Shown here: piece after piece, positions 25,591-34,802 of the stretch
Position numbering within the stretch: position 1 is the first letter of the stretch
How the letters are laid out: the number at the start of each line of letters is the position of its first letter
Origin: Paraburkholderia sp. NMBU_R16
GTDB lineage: Bacteria > Pseudomonadota > Gammaproteobacteria > Burkholderiales > Burkholderiaceae
Assembly: GCF_013282575.1 (NCBI RefSeq)
Contig: NZ_JAAAYE010000026.1
Location: forward strand, 1-64,000
Direction: 5' to 3'
DNA length: 64,000 nt
Translations under genes and position numbers: made by a program
Notes under the pieces: generated by a model
The model's input: only the letters and a program-made list of their open reading frames with translations
Database searches by the model: none
Told to the model about the DNA's origin: nothing

Positions 25591-28500
25591 ATGATTCCGC
25601 GTCTCGATCGATTGCCGGAAGTCGGCAACCTTTATCTGGCGTTCGCTACCGAACTGCGGATGCATGGCTTCGAAGGCGACATCCGCGATGGCTATGCCGA
25701 TCGCACCGCGCTCGCTACGGACAACTCCATCTATCAGGTGGTGCCCCGACTTGCGGTGTTCCCACGAACACAGCAGGACTTGGTGAGAATTGCGCGTCTC
25801 GCATCGAATCCGCGTTTCCATGGGGTTCGTCTTTTTCCGCGTGGCGGAGGCACCGGCACGAACGGTCAATCGCTCGGAGAGGGTGTCGCAGTCGATCTCT
25901 CGCGCCACATGAATCGCATTCTCGAGATCAACGTCGAGGAGCGCTGGGCGCGTGTTCAGGCGGGTGTCGTGAAGGACCAGTTGGAAGCCGCGCTGGAGCC
26001 GCACGGCCTTTTTTTCGCGCCCGAGCTCTCGACGTCCAACCGCGCCACGATCGGCGGCATGATCAACACCGATGCGAGCGGGCAGGGCTCGTGCCGGTAC
26101 GGCAAGACGCGCGATCATGTGCTCGAGCTGGTCACGGTGCTCACCGGCGGAACCGTCTGGACCTCCGCGCCGATCGACGACGAGACCCTCGCCGGCATCC
26201 GGTCGCGCGAGGACTTGATCGGATGTGTGCATCGCACGGTCGACGACATCCAGCAGTGCGACGCCGAGCTGATTCAACGGCACTTTCCGAAGCTGAACCG
26301 CAGCTTGACCGGATACGACCTCGCTCACATTCGCGACAGCCGAGGCCGATTCGATTTGAACAGTATTCTCTGCGGCTCGGAGGGCACGCTAGGCTTCATC
26401 TCTGAAGCGAAGGTCGGCTTGTTGCCCATTCCGAAGTTCACGGCGCTCATCGTGGTGGGCTACGCCAGTTTCGACGCCGCGTTGCGCGATGCGCCGCGGC
26501 TTTTGAAGGTCGATGCGGCGTCGATCGAGACGATCGATTCAGTCGTTCTCGGTCTTGCACGTGAGGACAATACTTGGCCTGCCATCCGTCGATTCTTTCC
26601 CGATACCACGTCCCCACTGGAAGGCGTCAATCTCATCGAGTTTGCAGCTGACGAACCGGAAACACTGGAAACGTCGCTGAGCGCGGCCTTCGCTTTGCTT
26701 GCCACAGCAAATGACGCACGCGGCATGCTGGGGCATTCGGTGGCCCGCGGCCACGTGGAAGTCGGAAAGGTCTGGGAGATGCGCAAGCGTGCGGTCGGCC
26801 TGCTTGGACGCCTTCGAGGGGAGGCGCGCCCGATTCCGTTCGTGGAAGACACGGCGGTGCCCGCCGAGCACCTCGCCGACTACATCGCCGAGTTCCGCGC
26901 GCTGCTGGACCGCCGGGGCTTGACGTACGGCATGTTCGGTCATGCCGACGCCGGCGTACTGCACGTTCGCCCGGTTCTCGACATGAAGGACCCCGAGCAG
27001 GAGGGCCTCGTGCGTTCGATCACCGACGAGGTGGCGGCATTGACCCGCCAATATGGCGGCGTGCTATGGGGCGAGCATGGCAAGGGTTTGCGCTCGGAGT
27101 ACGCCCCGGCGTTTTTCGGGCCTTTATATGGACGTCTGCAGCAGATCAAGGCCGCGTTCGATCCGAACAATCAGCTCAACCCCGGCAAAATCGCCACGCC
27201 GCCGGGACAGGCGCTCACGCGTGTCGACGAAGTCCCGACGCGGGGACAGCGCGATCGCATCATTCCGGTCGCGTTGCGCCGAACGTTCGCGGATTCGCTG
27301 CATTGCAACGGCAACGGTGCCTGTTTCAATTTCGCGCCCGACGATGCCATGTGTCCGTCCTGGAAAGCGCTGCGCGAGCGCCGCTTTTCGCCGAAGGGCC
27401 GCGCATCGCTGCTGCGCGAATGGTTGTATCTGATCAGCGAGGCTGGGTACGCCCGACATCTCGACGGTCGGGAGCAAGGCTTCGTGCAGCGCATCGCTTC
27501 GCTCCCGCGAAGAATCCGTAACACGCTTGCGAAGCGAAAAGGCGAGTACGACTTTTCGCACGAAGTCAAAGAGGCGATGGACACGTGTCTCGCGTGCAAG
27601 TCCTGCGCGGGGCAGTGCCCGGTCAAAGTCGACGTGCCTGCGTTTCGTGCCCGGTTCCTGGCCGTTTACCACACCCGCTATCTACGTCCCGCCAGAGATT
27701 GGGTGTTGGCTTGTCTGGAGCCGGCGTTGCCATGGATGGCCAAGGCTCCTCGCTGGGTCAACGCGGTACTGGCTAGCCATATGGGACAGTGGGGGCTGCG
27801 ACGCATCGGCCTGGTCGGCATCCCGATGCTGAGCGGCATGGATGCGGTCCTCGAGGCGCGCCGTGGCGGCGTTGCGATGGCGACGCCCGAGACCATCGCC
27901 GCCGCGCAAGCCGAGGGACGGCAGGTTGTCGTCGTCGTACAGGATGCGTTCACGAGCCATTTCGAAGCCGGCCTGGTGCTCGACGCGCTGCGCCTGCTGG
28001 ACAAGCTCGGCTTTCACCCGTTGCTTGCGCCGCTTCTGCCCAGTGGGAAACCGTTGCATGTGCATGGGTTCCTCGATCGGTTTCGTCGCACCGCGCAGCG
28101 AAACGCCCGGATGCTCGGGCGCCTGGCAGCGGCCGGCGTGCCCCTGGTCGGTATCGATCCGGCGATGACATTGGTCTATCGCTCGGAGTACAGAGAAGCG
28201 CTGGGCGAAGCCGGCGCGCCCCGCGTCCATCTGCTGCAGGAATGGCTGGCCGAGGCGCTCGGGTCCGCGACTCAGCGTGTTGCCGACGATGCCGAAACCT
28301 ATGTCCTGCTCGCGCATTGCACCGAGCGGACGAACGCGGCGAGCGCAATCGATGACTGGAAACGCGTTTTCACGGCTTTCGGCGCACGATTGAACGTTCC
28401 GCGCGCGGCCTGCTGCGGCATGTCGGGCACCTACGGGCACGAGGCACGAAACCGCGCGACGTCGGAGACGATTTACGGCATGAGCTGGGCGCCGGCTGTG

Positions 28501-28689
28501 GCGCGACATCGCGACCGGGGCAGGTTGATGGCGAGCGGCTACTCCTGCCGCTGCCAGGTCAGGGCGATCGATGCAGCGGATTTACCGCACCCGCTGCAAG
28601 TATTGCTCAGCTTGCTCGACAGAAAATCGAGCCCTGTCAGTTCAACGTCTTCGATTTCTTGCCTGCGCGCGACGGCGGCTGACACATGA
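25591..28689 (+). CDS. ydiJ: FAD/4Fe-4S D-2-hydroxyacid dehydrogenase, YdiJ family
   Basis: 1032 residues, close to E. coli YdiJ (about 1018), which oxidises D-2-hydroxyglutarate. The FAD_binding_4 domain (LFPRGGGTGTNGQSLGEGVAVDLSR split, about 88-110; STSNRATIGGMINTDASGQG) is followed by the FAD-oxidase C domain (GMFGHADAGVLHVRP, LWGEHGKGLRSEY), a cysteine region (CNGNGACFNF ... CPSW), a 4Fe-4S site (CLACKSCAGQCPVKVDVP) and a C-terminal CCG-type domain (RAACCGMSGTYGHE ... YSCRCQ). Its last 53 bases overlap the convergent flhC gene. The last 25 residues look unconserved. Confidence 0.93.
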   Translation: MIPRLDRLPEVGNLYLAFATELRMHGFEGDIRDGYADRTALATDNSIYQVVPRLAVFPRTQQDLVRIARLASNPRFHGVRLFPRGGGTGTNGQSLGEGVAVDLSRHMNRILEINVEERWARVQAGVVKDQLEAALEPHGLFFAPELSTSNRATIGGMINTDASGQGSCRYGKTRDHVLELVTVLTGGTVWTSAPIDDETLAGIRSREDLIGCVHRTVDDIQQCDAELIQRHFPKLNRSLTGYDLAHIRDSRGRFDLNSILCGSEGTLGFISEAKVGLLPIPKFTALIVVGYASFDAALRDAPRLLKVDAASIETIDSVVLGLAREDNTWPAIRRFFPDTTSPLEGVNLIEFAADEPETLETSLSAAFALLATANDARGMLGHSVARGHVEVGKVWEMRKRAVGLLGRLRGEARPIPFVEDTAVPAEHLADYIAEFRALLDRRGLTYGMFGHADAGVLHVRPVLDMKDPEQEGLVRSITDEVAALTRQYGGVLWGEHGKGLRSEYAPAFFGPLYGRLQQIKAAFDPNNQLNPGKIATPPGQALTRVDEVPTRGQRDRIIPVALRRTFADSLHCNGNGACFNFAPDDAMCPSWKALRERRFSPKGRASLLREWLYLISEAGYARHLDGREQGFVQRIASLPRRIRNTLAKRKGEYDFSHEVKEAMDTCLACKSCAGQCPVKVDVPAFRARFLAVYHTRYLRPARDWVLACLEPALPWMAKAPRWVNAVLASHMGQWGLRRIGLVGIPMLSGMDAVLEARRGGVAMATPETIAAAQAEGRQVVVVVQDAFTSHFEAGLVLDALRLLDKLGFHPLLAPLLPSGKPLHVHGFLDRFRRTAQRNARMLGRLAAAGVPLVGIDPAMTLVYRSEYREALGEAGAPRVHLLQEWLAEALGSATQRVADDAETYVLLAHCTERTNAASAIDDWKRVFTAFGARLNVPRAACCGMSGTYGHEARNRATSETIYGMSWAPAVARHRDRGRLMASGYSCRCQVRAIDAADLPHPLQVLLSLLDRKSSPVSSTSSISCLRATAADT

Positions 28690-29161
28690 CGCACGCGCGG
28701 GCGCGGGGCAGATCGTGCTTATAAGAGACGAACTTGCCTTTGCACCGGCAGCATGGATGCATGTCGAGGATGCCGCCCTTGAAAAAGCGTACGAGCGTCC
28801 AGGCGCGCGTCAAGTCGAGATGCACATCGAGTCCGCCGCGCGTGCAATGCTCGCGATAGAGGCGGTAGCCCTTGGTGAGCGCGTCGACGTGCGAACAGCT
28901 CGCTTCGTTTCTCAGAAACGTGTACGTGTGATAGAAGAGCGACGAGTGAATATTGGCCTGCCAGGTCATGTACCAATCCGCAGAGGAGGGCAGCATGCCC
29001 TTCGGCGGCGACTCGTCTTTGACCTCGCGATAAATGCGAATCAGCCTGTCGCGCGAGAGCGTCAGTTCCGATTCGAGCACCTGCATGCGGGCGCCCAGCT
29101 CAATCAACGCGACGGCGCGCGACACTTCCCGCGCTTCTTCGATCAGGCTCATCTTCGGCAT
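28637..29161 (-). CDS. flhC: Flagellar transcriptional activator FlhC
   Basis: 174 residues. Family features: AREVSRAVALIELGARMQVLE at the N-terminus, SSADWYMTWQANIHSSLFYHTY in the middle, and the zinc site CCRCKG ... CVMCQ near the end. It forms the FlhD4C2 master regulator with FlhD, encoded 19 bases upstream. Its 3' end overlaps the convergent ydiJ gene. motA/motB do not follow flhC here, unlike the main flagellar loci of many Burkholderia. Confidence 0.95.
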   Translation of the reverse strand: MPKMSLIEEAREVSRAVALIELGARMQVLESELTLSRDRLIRIYREVKDESPPKGMLPSSADWYMTWQANIHSSLFYHTYTFLRNEASCSHVDALTKGYRLYREHCTRGGLDVHLDLTRAWTLVRFFKGGILDMHPCCRCKGKFVSYKHDLPRARACVMCQPPSRAGKKSKTLN

Positions 29162-29180
29162 GGCGTGCTCCGTTGGTCGG

Positions 29181-29498
29181 TCAGCTGAACTGCCTGGCAG
29201 GTTGTGCGGCCAGCAAAATGGCTGCGTGCATCGCGCTCAGATCGCGGCCCGTATCGGTCGTTGCCAGGGCCGACAGCATCGCGGCGTCATCGAACCGGAT
29301 GTCGCAGACCAGGTCTTCGCTCTGGGCAAGCCTGACCGTTTGAGAAGGCGACAGCATCTGGATCAGGTTGGCCATCTGCGCCGACAAGCCCAGCCGGAAC
29401 ATGCCCTCGGCAAAATCGTCGTTGAGCATGTGCTGCGCGAGCATCAGATACGAGATGTTGAATTCGCGCATCGATTCGAGCGTTTCGCGATCGTTCAC
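29181..29498 (-). CDS. flhD: Flagellar transcriptional activator FlhD
   Basis: 105 residues from a GTG at 29498, chosen because GAAGAGG precedes it and the length then fits FlhD (an internal ATG at 29471 would cut the helix). It contains REFNISYLMLAQHMLNDDFAEGMFRLG and LSPSQTVRLAQSEDLVCDIRFDD. It is a partner of flhC. A second FlhD-like gene lies at 46678. Confidence 0.93.
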   Translation of the reverse strand: MNDRETLESMREFNISYLMLAQHMLNDDFAEGMFRLGLSAQMANLIQMLSPSQTVRLAQSEDLVCDIRFDDAAMLSALATTDTGRDLSAMHAAILLAAQPARQFS

Positions 29499-29685
29499 TG
29501 TTTGCCTCTTCAGCGGGAGTCGGGTCGCACGACGTTTGCGTTGCACTGCTTGGCTAGAACTTCGGGACGGGCGTGCGGTGAACGGAAGTATTGTTCAGAT
29601 CGTTGGCGCTACCAATCAGCGGCGGCGGAAGATTCTGTCGTCCGGACTACACACGCTGTCGGCGTTTTCCTACGAGGGCCGCTGC

Positions 29686-30204
29686 TCAGTGCGTGAGCAC
29701 GCGCAGCCCATGCGCCAGCTGTCCAATGGGCGCGGCCAGGAGCGGCCGGGCGACCCAACAGGCCGCTCCCCACGCCAGTGCGACCACGAGCAGATCGCAG
29801 CGCCCGCTTTTCCACCAGTTCAGCGAATGACGCCTGAATATCCACGGCACGCCGAGCGGGTTGGGCCAGTCGGCAACGAGATGCATGATGCCGCCGCAGG
29901 CGAACCCGAACAGCGGCGCGGCGAAGGGATGCGCATGGCCCAGCGAGCGATAGGCGAGAACGAGGGCAGCGATCCATCCGACGCCCCAATGTGTGGCGCT
30001 GCGATGCGCGATCCAAAGCCGCCGGCTGCGACTCCACCACGCGATCTCGAGCCAATCGGGCGCTGTGCCGCCCACGACGCCCGCCAGGCACGCGCCTAAG
30101 CTGCCGATATACCAGTGGCCCGCCGCGCTCGCTTGCGCGACGAGCACCGCTGCGATCACACCAGCTGCCCAACCGGTCAGATGGTGCGCACTGCGAGATG
30201 CCAT
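29686..30204 (-). CDS. Inner-membrane metal-dependent hydrolase, YdjM/DUF457 family
   Basis: 172 residues from the ATG at 30204. Hydrophobic segments alternate with conserved His/Asp (GGTAPDWLE, HRSATHWGVGW, GGIMHLVADWPNPLG) that would bind metal at the membrane. E. coli YdjM belongs to this family and is SOS-regulated. No LexA box is evident here. It is divergent from the glycosyltransferase gene. Confidence 0.85.
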   Translation of the reverse strand: MASRSAHHLTGWAAGVIAAVLVAQASAAGHWYIGSLGACLAGVVGGTAPDWLEIAWWSRSRRLWIAHRSATHWGVGWIAALVLAYRSLGHAHPFAAPLFGFACGGIMHLVADWPNPLGVPWIFRRHSLNWWKSGRCDLLVVALAWGAACWVARPLLAAPIGQLAHGLRVLTH

Positions 30205-30369
30205 AACGAGGACCTGCTCGAAAGCCAAAAGGAATGGGACGCTATCACGGATGGGACGCAGCCGTCGACCGGTGCGCGGCGGGGCGCCCTCCAAGCGAAG
30301 GATGCAAAACCGCGGGCGCAGGCATGCGCGATGCTCAGCCGCCAGCATGCCGCCGCCGGAGTCCCTACC

Positions 30370-31434
30370 ATGCGTATCGCCCAGATCGCGCCTTTGTACG
30401 AAAGCGTTCCGCCTTACGCGTATGGCGCGACCGAGCGCATCGTCCATTACCTGACCGAATCGCTCGTCGCGCGCGGCCACGATGTGACCCTTTTCGCGAG
30501 CGGCGACTCGCGCACGTCTGGCCGCCTCGTGCCGAGCTGCGAGCGCGCGTTATGGCGCGATCGCAATGTCTGGGATACGCAGGCTCACCATCTTCATCAA
30601 CTCGGGCAATTGGCCCGACGCGCGCATGAGTTCGATATCGTGCATTTTCATGGCGAGCCGCTACACTTTCCGCTCGCGCATTATCTGCCTTGCCGCCATA
30701 TCACGACGCTGCACGGCTTACTGTTGCCCGACGACCACGGCCCGCTGCTGCGTACGTTCGCCGACGTTCCGCTGGTCTCCATTTCGCGTTCGCAGCGCAC
30801 TCCGTTGCCCTGGGCTCGTTGGCAGCGCACGGTCCACCATGGCATACCGCCGGACGAACTGCCGTACGCGGAGCGTGCCGGCGAATATCTGCTGTTCATG
30901 GGCCGCATCACGCCCGGCAAACGTCCCGACCTCGCGATCGAGATCGCCCGTCGGGCGAATGTCCCGCTCAAAATCGCCGCGGTCGTCCATGAAGGCGAAC
31001 GACACTATTTTCGCGAAACGATCGAACCGCTCATCTCACGATATCGCCGCCATGTCGAATTCCTTGGCGAAGTCGGTGGCGAAGCGCGCGCCCGTCTGCT
31101 TTCCGAAGCCCGCGCGCTACTGATGCCGATCGATTGGGAGGAGCCGTTCGGTCTCGTGATCGTGGAGGCGATGGCCTGCGGCACACCGACGATCGCGTTT
31201 CGTCGTGGGGCCATCCCGGAGATTATCGAAGATGGCCTGAACGGCCGCGTGGTCGACGACGTCGAAAGCGCCGTCGCCGCGGTTCACGCGATAGGCGACA
31301 TCAATCGCCGCACGTGCCGTCGCCTATTCGACGAGCGTTTTACGGCGCAGCGGATGACCGACGATTATCTGAGCGTCTATGACAGCCTGCTCGCCCCGCA
31401 GCCTTACGCTCCGGCGAGCCCCGACTACGCCTGA
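30370..31434 (+). CDS. Glycosyltransferase family 4 protein
   Basis: 354 residues from the ATG at 30370. GT4 features: RIAQIAPLYESVPPYAYGATERIV at the acceptor side, LLFMGRITPGKRPDLAIEIAR at the start of the nucleotide-sugar domain, and the EX7E motif in PFGLVIVEAMACGTPTIAF. Similar enzymes sit beside flhDC in other Burkholderia and may act in cell-surface glycan synthesis, but the acceptor is unknown. Confidence 0.92.
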   Translation: MRIAQIAPLYESVPPYAYGATERIVHYLTESLVARGHDVTLFASGDSRTSGRLVPSCERALWRDRNVWDTQAHHLHQLGQLARRAHEFDIVHFHGEPLHFPLAHYLPCRHITTLHGLLLPDDHGPLLRTFADVPLVSISRSQRTPLPWARWQRTVHHGIPPDELPYAERAGEYLLFMGRITPGKRPDLAIEIARRANVPLKIAAVVHEGERHYFRETIEPLISRYRRHVEFLGEVGGEARARLLSEARALLMPIDWEEPFGLVIVEAMACGTPTIAFRRGAIPEIIEDGLNGRVVDDVESAVAAVHAIGDINRRTCRRLFDERFTAQRMTDDYLSVYDSLLAPQPYAPASPDYA

Positions 31435-31474
31435 GCGAGCGAGACGAGTGCCCGCCGGGTAGGCGGACCTCCGG

Positions 31475-32344
31475 TTATTTTTTCTGGCTACCGAGTTCCG
31501 CACCCGTGGTGGGATCCACGGCGCGGTCCGACTGCTGGCGCTGCGCCATGGCCTCGAGCGCGGTGCGCTCCGCATGGGACAGGACGACCGATGCCGTGCC
31601 ATCGCCCCCGTCCGCGGCCGCGGGCGGATTGGCGACGAGCCGCAGGCCGTCGCCCCGATTCCATGGGCCTTCGATAGGCGCATCGCCTTGCGACATCTTG
31701 TAGTAGACCTGCGCGAACTCGCTGGCGGGCGGCCGTTTTCCCGGCGGGAAATTGCCTGTAATCGAATACAGTGCTTTCTCGAACGACTTCTGATGCGACA
31801 CTTCGCGCGTCATGAGAAAGCCCAGAGCATCGCGCACGCCCGGGTCGTCGGTCACGTTCATGAGGCGTTCGTAGATAATTTTTGCGCGCGCCTCGGCGGC
31901 GATGTTCGAGCGAAGATCGGCGGTCGGTTCTCCGATCGTGTCGATGTAGGCTGCACTCCAGGGCACGCCGCCCGAGTTCGTGAGCGCCGGACCACCGCCG
32001 TAAAGCAGTTGCGTCACGTGGCTGTCATTGCCGGCGCCGTGGAGCTTGCGATAAGTCTCGGCCTGCGCATCGATGTTCTCGGCGAGCTCGCCTTTCGCGC
32101 CGCGGTTCAGCATCGCGACGATCGAACCGATGATTTCGAGGTGGCTCAGCTCTTCGGTCGCGATGTCGTAAAGCATATCCTTTCGCCCCGAATCCTCTTC
32201 GCCAACGGCTTGCGTGAAATAGCGCATGGCGGCAGCGAGCTCGCCTTGCGGCCCGCCGAATTGTTCAAGCAGCAGATTGGCGAGACCGGGGTCGGTCGCG
32301 CCGACGCGCACGGTGTATTGCAGACGCTTGTTGTGGATGAACAT
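31475..32344 (-). CDS. Manganese catalase
   Basis: 289 residues from the ATG at 32344. Dimanganese ligands fit family spacing: E35 (QGELAAAMRYFTQA), E65 and H68 (ATEELSHLEIIG), then E in AEARAKIIYERL and H in REVSHQKSFEKAL. It decomposes hydrogen peroxide without haem, in the cytoplasm. The C-terminal part (VDPTTGAELGSQKK) is a variable tail. It is divergent from the decarboxylase-like gene. Confidence 0.95.
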   Translation of the reverse strand: MFIHNKRLQYTVRVGATDPGLANLLLEQFGGPQGELAAAMRYFTQAVGEEDSGRKDMLYDIATEELSHLEIIGSIVAMLNRGAKGELAENIDAQAETYRKLHGAGNDSHVTQLLYGGGPALTNSGGVPWSAAYIDTIGEPTADLRSNIAAEARAKIIYERLMNVTDDPGVRDALGFLMTREVSHQKSFEKALYSITGNFPPGKRPPASEFAQVYYKMSQGDAPIEGPWNRGDGLRLVANPPAAADGGDGTASVVLSHAERTALEAMAQRQQSDRAVDPTTGAELGSQKK

Positions 32345-32510
32345 GGGTGGGATCTCCTTCGAGAAGACGAGAATGGATGCCTCCGGCCAGGTATCGATGC
32401 CCGCTCGGCCTGTCCGGATACGCAACGGCTATTCCCGCGCGGCCTCGTCGGGCCATGGCCGGTGTGGCAGGTAAATTGCTCGCGTGCAGGCGCACAGGAG
32501 GGAGGGCGCC

Positions 32511-33785
32511 ATGAGCGACGATCAGCAAGGACCGTTGAAGGAACGGCGCCGTCTCGGCAGCTGGATGCCGGCGCAGGAAGAACGCATGGCGGCGTTTCGT
32601 TGCGAGATCGCCGCGCGCTCGCGCGCAAGGGCCGAACGCGCGGGGCAAGCATGGTCACCCGCAAGTGTGGTTCGCGACCTGTCGAATCTCGTGCACGGCG
32701 ATCCCGTGCTTCGGATGAATCTGACCCGCGCAATCGACGATGCGCGCGACGCCGGCTATGAGCTGGGCTACGGATCGATCGATGAGTTGATTCGCATCGT
32801 CGACTATCTGATGACTTTCGCGCCGCCGTTCGACGCGTCCGCACCGGTGGCGACGCCGCTGAATGCGGTCCTCGATTGGCCGATGTGCATGCCGTCGGGG
32901 TATGCCGCGTTTCGCGATCCGGCCTTCAATGCGCAGATGAGGCGCGTACTCGATTACTGGTGCGGGTTCCTGAGCGGTCCGCATTCGCGTACGCACCTGA
33001 ACGCCGATTCGCCGGATGGATGGTTCTGCGAAGAGGCTCGCCGCAAGATCGATATGGATGCATTCCTTTGCGATCCCGCCAAGCCGTATTGGGGCTTCGC
33101 TTCATGGAACGCATTCTTCACGCGCGAACTCCGCCCCGGCGCGAGACCCGTGGCGCATCCCGACGATCACCGCATCATCGTCAGTGCTTGCGAAGCGTCT
33201 CCATACAACGTGCGAGAGGACGCGCAGCTCTACGACCATTTTTGGCTCAAGGCACAGCCGTATTCACTGCGTGAAATGCTGGTTTGCACACCGGACGAAC
33301 GTGTGCAGCGCTTCGTCGGTGGGTCCGTCTATCAGGGCTATTTGAGCGCGTTCAATTACCACCGCTGGCATGCGCCCGTCGCGGGACGGATCTGCGAAGC
33401 GTACAACGTCGACGGAACGTATTACTCGAATACCGAGGCACAGGGTGCCGACCCTGGCGGGCTCAATCATTCCCAGGGCTACACGACAGCGGTGGCGGCG
33501 CGCGCAGTCATCGTCATCGATTGCGACGATCCGGCGATCGGGGAGGTGGCCTGCGTCTTCGTGGGTATGGCGGAGGTGTCCTCGTGCCGGATCGTGGCGC
33601 TGCCCGGACAGCACGTCGACAAAGGTGACGAGCTCGGTTACTTCCAGTACGGCGGCAGCACGTGGTGCGCGGTATTCCGGCCGGGCGTCATCGATACGTT
33701 CGTGCCGCAGCCGCCGTATCGCGACGATGGCCCGCCGATCCGCGTCAATGCGCATCTTGCGACGGCGAAGGGTTCGAAACGTTGA
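32511..33785 (+). CDS. Phosphatidylserine-decarboxylase-like protein (PSDC/PsiD-type)
   Basis: 424 residues from the ATG at 32511 (GGAGGGCGCC upstream). It has an N-terminal helical PSDC domain (residues 40-170, FAPPFDASAPVATPLNAVLDWPM) and a C-terminal PS-decarboxylase domain (FASWNAFFTRELRPGARPV, SVYQGYLSAFNYHRWHAPV). The self-cleavage site appears as GGST with S383, which would give the pyruvoyl group. This two-domain form without a membrane anchor is shared with the fungal L-tryptophan decarboxylase PsiD and unlike housekeeping Psd. Substrate: phosphatidylserine or an amino acid; undecided. Confidence 0.85.
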   Translation: MSDDQQGPLKERRRLGSWMPAQEERMAAFRCEIAARSRARAERAGQAWSPASVVRDLSNLVHGDPVLRMNLTRAIDDARDAGYELGYGSIDELIRIVDYLMTFAPPFDASAPVATPLNAVLDWPMCMPSGYAAFRDPAFNAQMRRVLDYWCGFLSGPHSRTHLNADSPDGWFCEEARRKIDMDAFLCDPAKPYWGFASWNAFFTRELRPGARPVAHPDDHRIIVSACEASPYNVREDAQLYDHFWLKAQPYSLREMLVCTPDERVQRFVGGSVYQGYLSAFNYHRWHAPVAGRICEAYNVDGTYYSNTEAQGADPGGLNHSQGYTTAVAARAVIVIDCDDPAIGEVACVFVGMAEVSSCRIVALPGQHVDKGDELGYFQYGGSTWCAVFRPGVIDTFVPQPPYRDDGPPIRVNAHLATAKGSKR

Positions 33786-33994
33786 TCGAAGCGAAACTCT
33801 TGGCGGGTGGTTTGCCCAGTGCCTGCTACCTAATTACACGACCTTTCGCGGACGTTGCGTGCGGCGGCGCAAGCACACCGGGTGGACGTGAGCGCGCAGC
33901 GGGTATATAAGAACCCACGGGGTCTCGATCGGCGGCGCGTTTGCGCAGCGCGGCGACCGGCGCAGGACCCGCCGAATGTGAGGAAATGACCGCC

Positions 33995-34261
33995 ATGATG
34001 TCCGATCCGTCGAACAAACCCAGCGAAGACCGACCCTCCAAACCGCTCGAACTCGGCGAGTTCGAATCGGCGCTCAGTCACGTCGACAAGCAGCTCAGTA
34101 CCGGCAACATCGCCGTCAGCGCCGCAAAAGGCATCGTATACAGCTTGATCGAGACGCTTGGCGCGCTCGTGGGCGATCCCGACCTCCCCGAGCACAGCCG
34201 GGCAGGCTATGAAGGATTGCTCGAGACGGCCCGTGAACTGCGAGCGAAGATCGGCATGTAG
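33995..34261 (+). CDS. Small conserved-looking hypothetical protein
   Basis: 88 residues, not recognised. It is mostly acidic helix (LELGEFESALSHVDKQLSTGN, LPEHSRAGYEGLLETARELRAKIGM). GAGGA precedes three possible ATGs (33986, 33995, 33998). Codon use fits its neighbours. The 200 bases before it carry nothing recognisable. Confidence 0.6.
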   Translation: MMSDPSNKPSEDRPSKPLELGEFESALSHVDKQLSTGNIAVSAAKGIVYSLIETLGALVGDPDLPEHSRAGYEGLLETARELRAKIGM

Positions 34262-34385
34262 CGCGGCGCCGAGTGGCCAGCATCAGCCGTCGGCCTGACC
34301 CACCGAGGATGGCGTCTAACGCCGAATCGGCGAGGCCCGGCTGCGGCCTGCTAAAATGCCCGCGCCGCCATGTAGTGGATCGCAG

Positions 34386-34802
34386 ATGAAATTGCTTGAT
34401 GCTTTGGTCGAACAGCGCATCGCCGCCGCAGCAGCGCGTGGGGAGTTCGACGATTTGCCCGGCGCCGGGGCGCCGCAGGAACTCGACGACGACTTGCTCG
34501 TGCCCGAGGAAGTTCGCGTCGCCCATCGGATACTGAAGAACGCAGGTTTCGTGCCGCCGGCCGTGGAGCAACTGCGCTCCCTGCGTCATTTGCAAGACGA
34601 ACTGAACGCCGCGGGCGACCAGGCAGCGCGTTGCCGCCTGCAAGCCAAGCTGCTCGCCCTCGATATGGCGCTGGAATCGTTGCGCGGCGAGCCAACGGTC
34701 GTGCCGCGCGAATACTGCCGGCGCATTGCCGAGCGGCTCTCCGAGCGCGTCCAGAGCGACGCGCAAGATGCGGCCGAGCCGCAGCGGGCTGGACTTTCGT
34801 GA
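34386..34802 (+). CDS. DUF1992 (DnaJC28-type) protein
   Basis: 138 residues from the ATG at 34386. MKLLDALVEQRIAAAAARGEFDDLPGAGAP is the DUF1992 signature found in YhdN and DNAJC28 homologues; here it stands alone with no J domain. Its stop overlaps the GTG start of tadA, so the two are translationally coupled. Function unknown. Confidence 0.88.
   Translation: MKLLDALVEQRIAAAAARGEFDDLPGAGAPQELDDDLLVPEEVRVAHRILKNAGFVPPAVEQLRSLRHLQDELNAAGDQAARCRLQAKLLALDMALESLRGEPTVVPREYCRRIAERLSERVQSDAQDAAEPQRAGLS

Noticed and set aside
31440-31485. Hairpin plus T-run between the glycosyltransferase and catalase genes as a terminator
   Set aside because: The T-run is the antisense of the catalase's last Lys-Lys codons and stop, and the stem (CCGCC/GGCGG) is separated from it by 10 bases.
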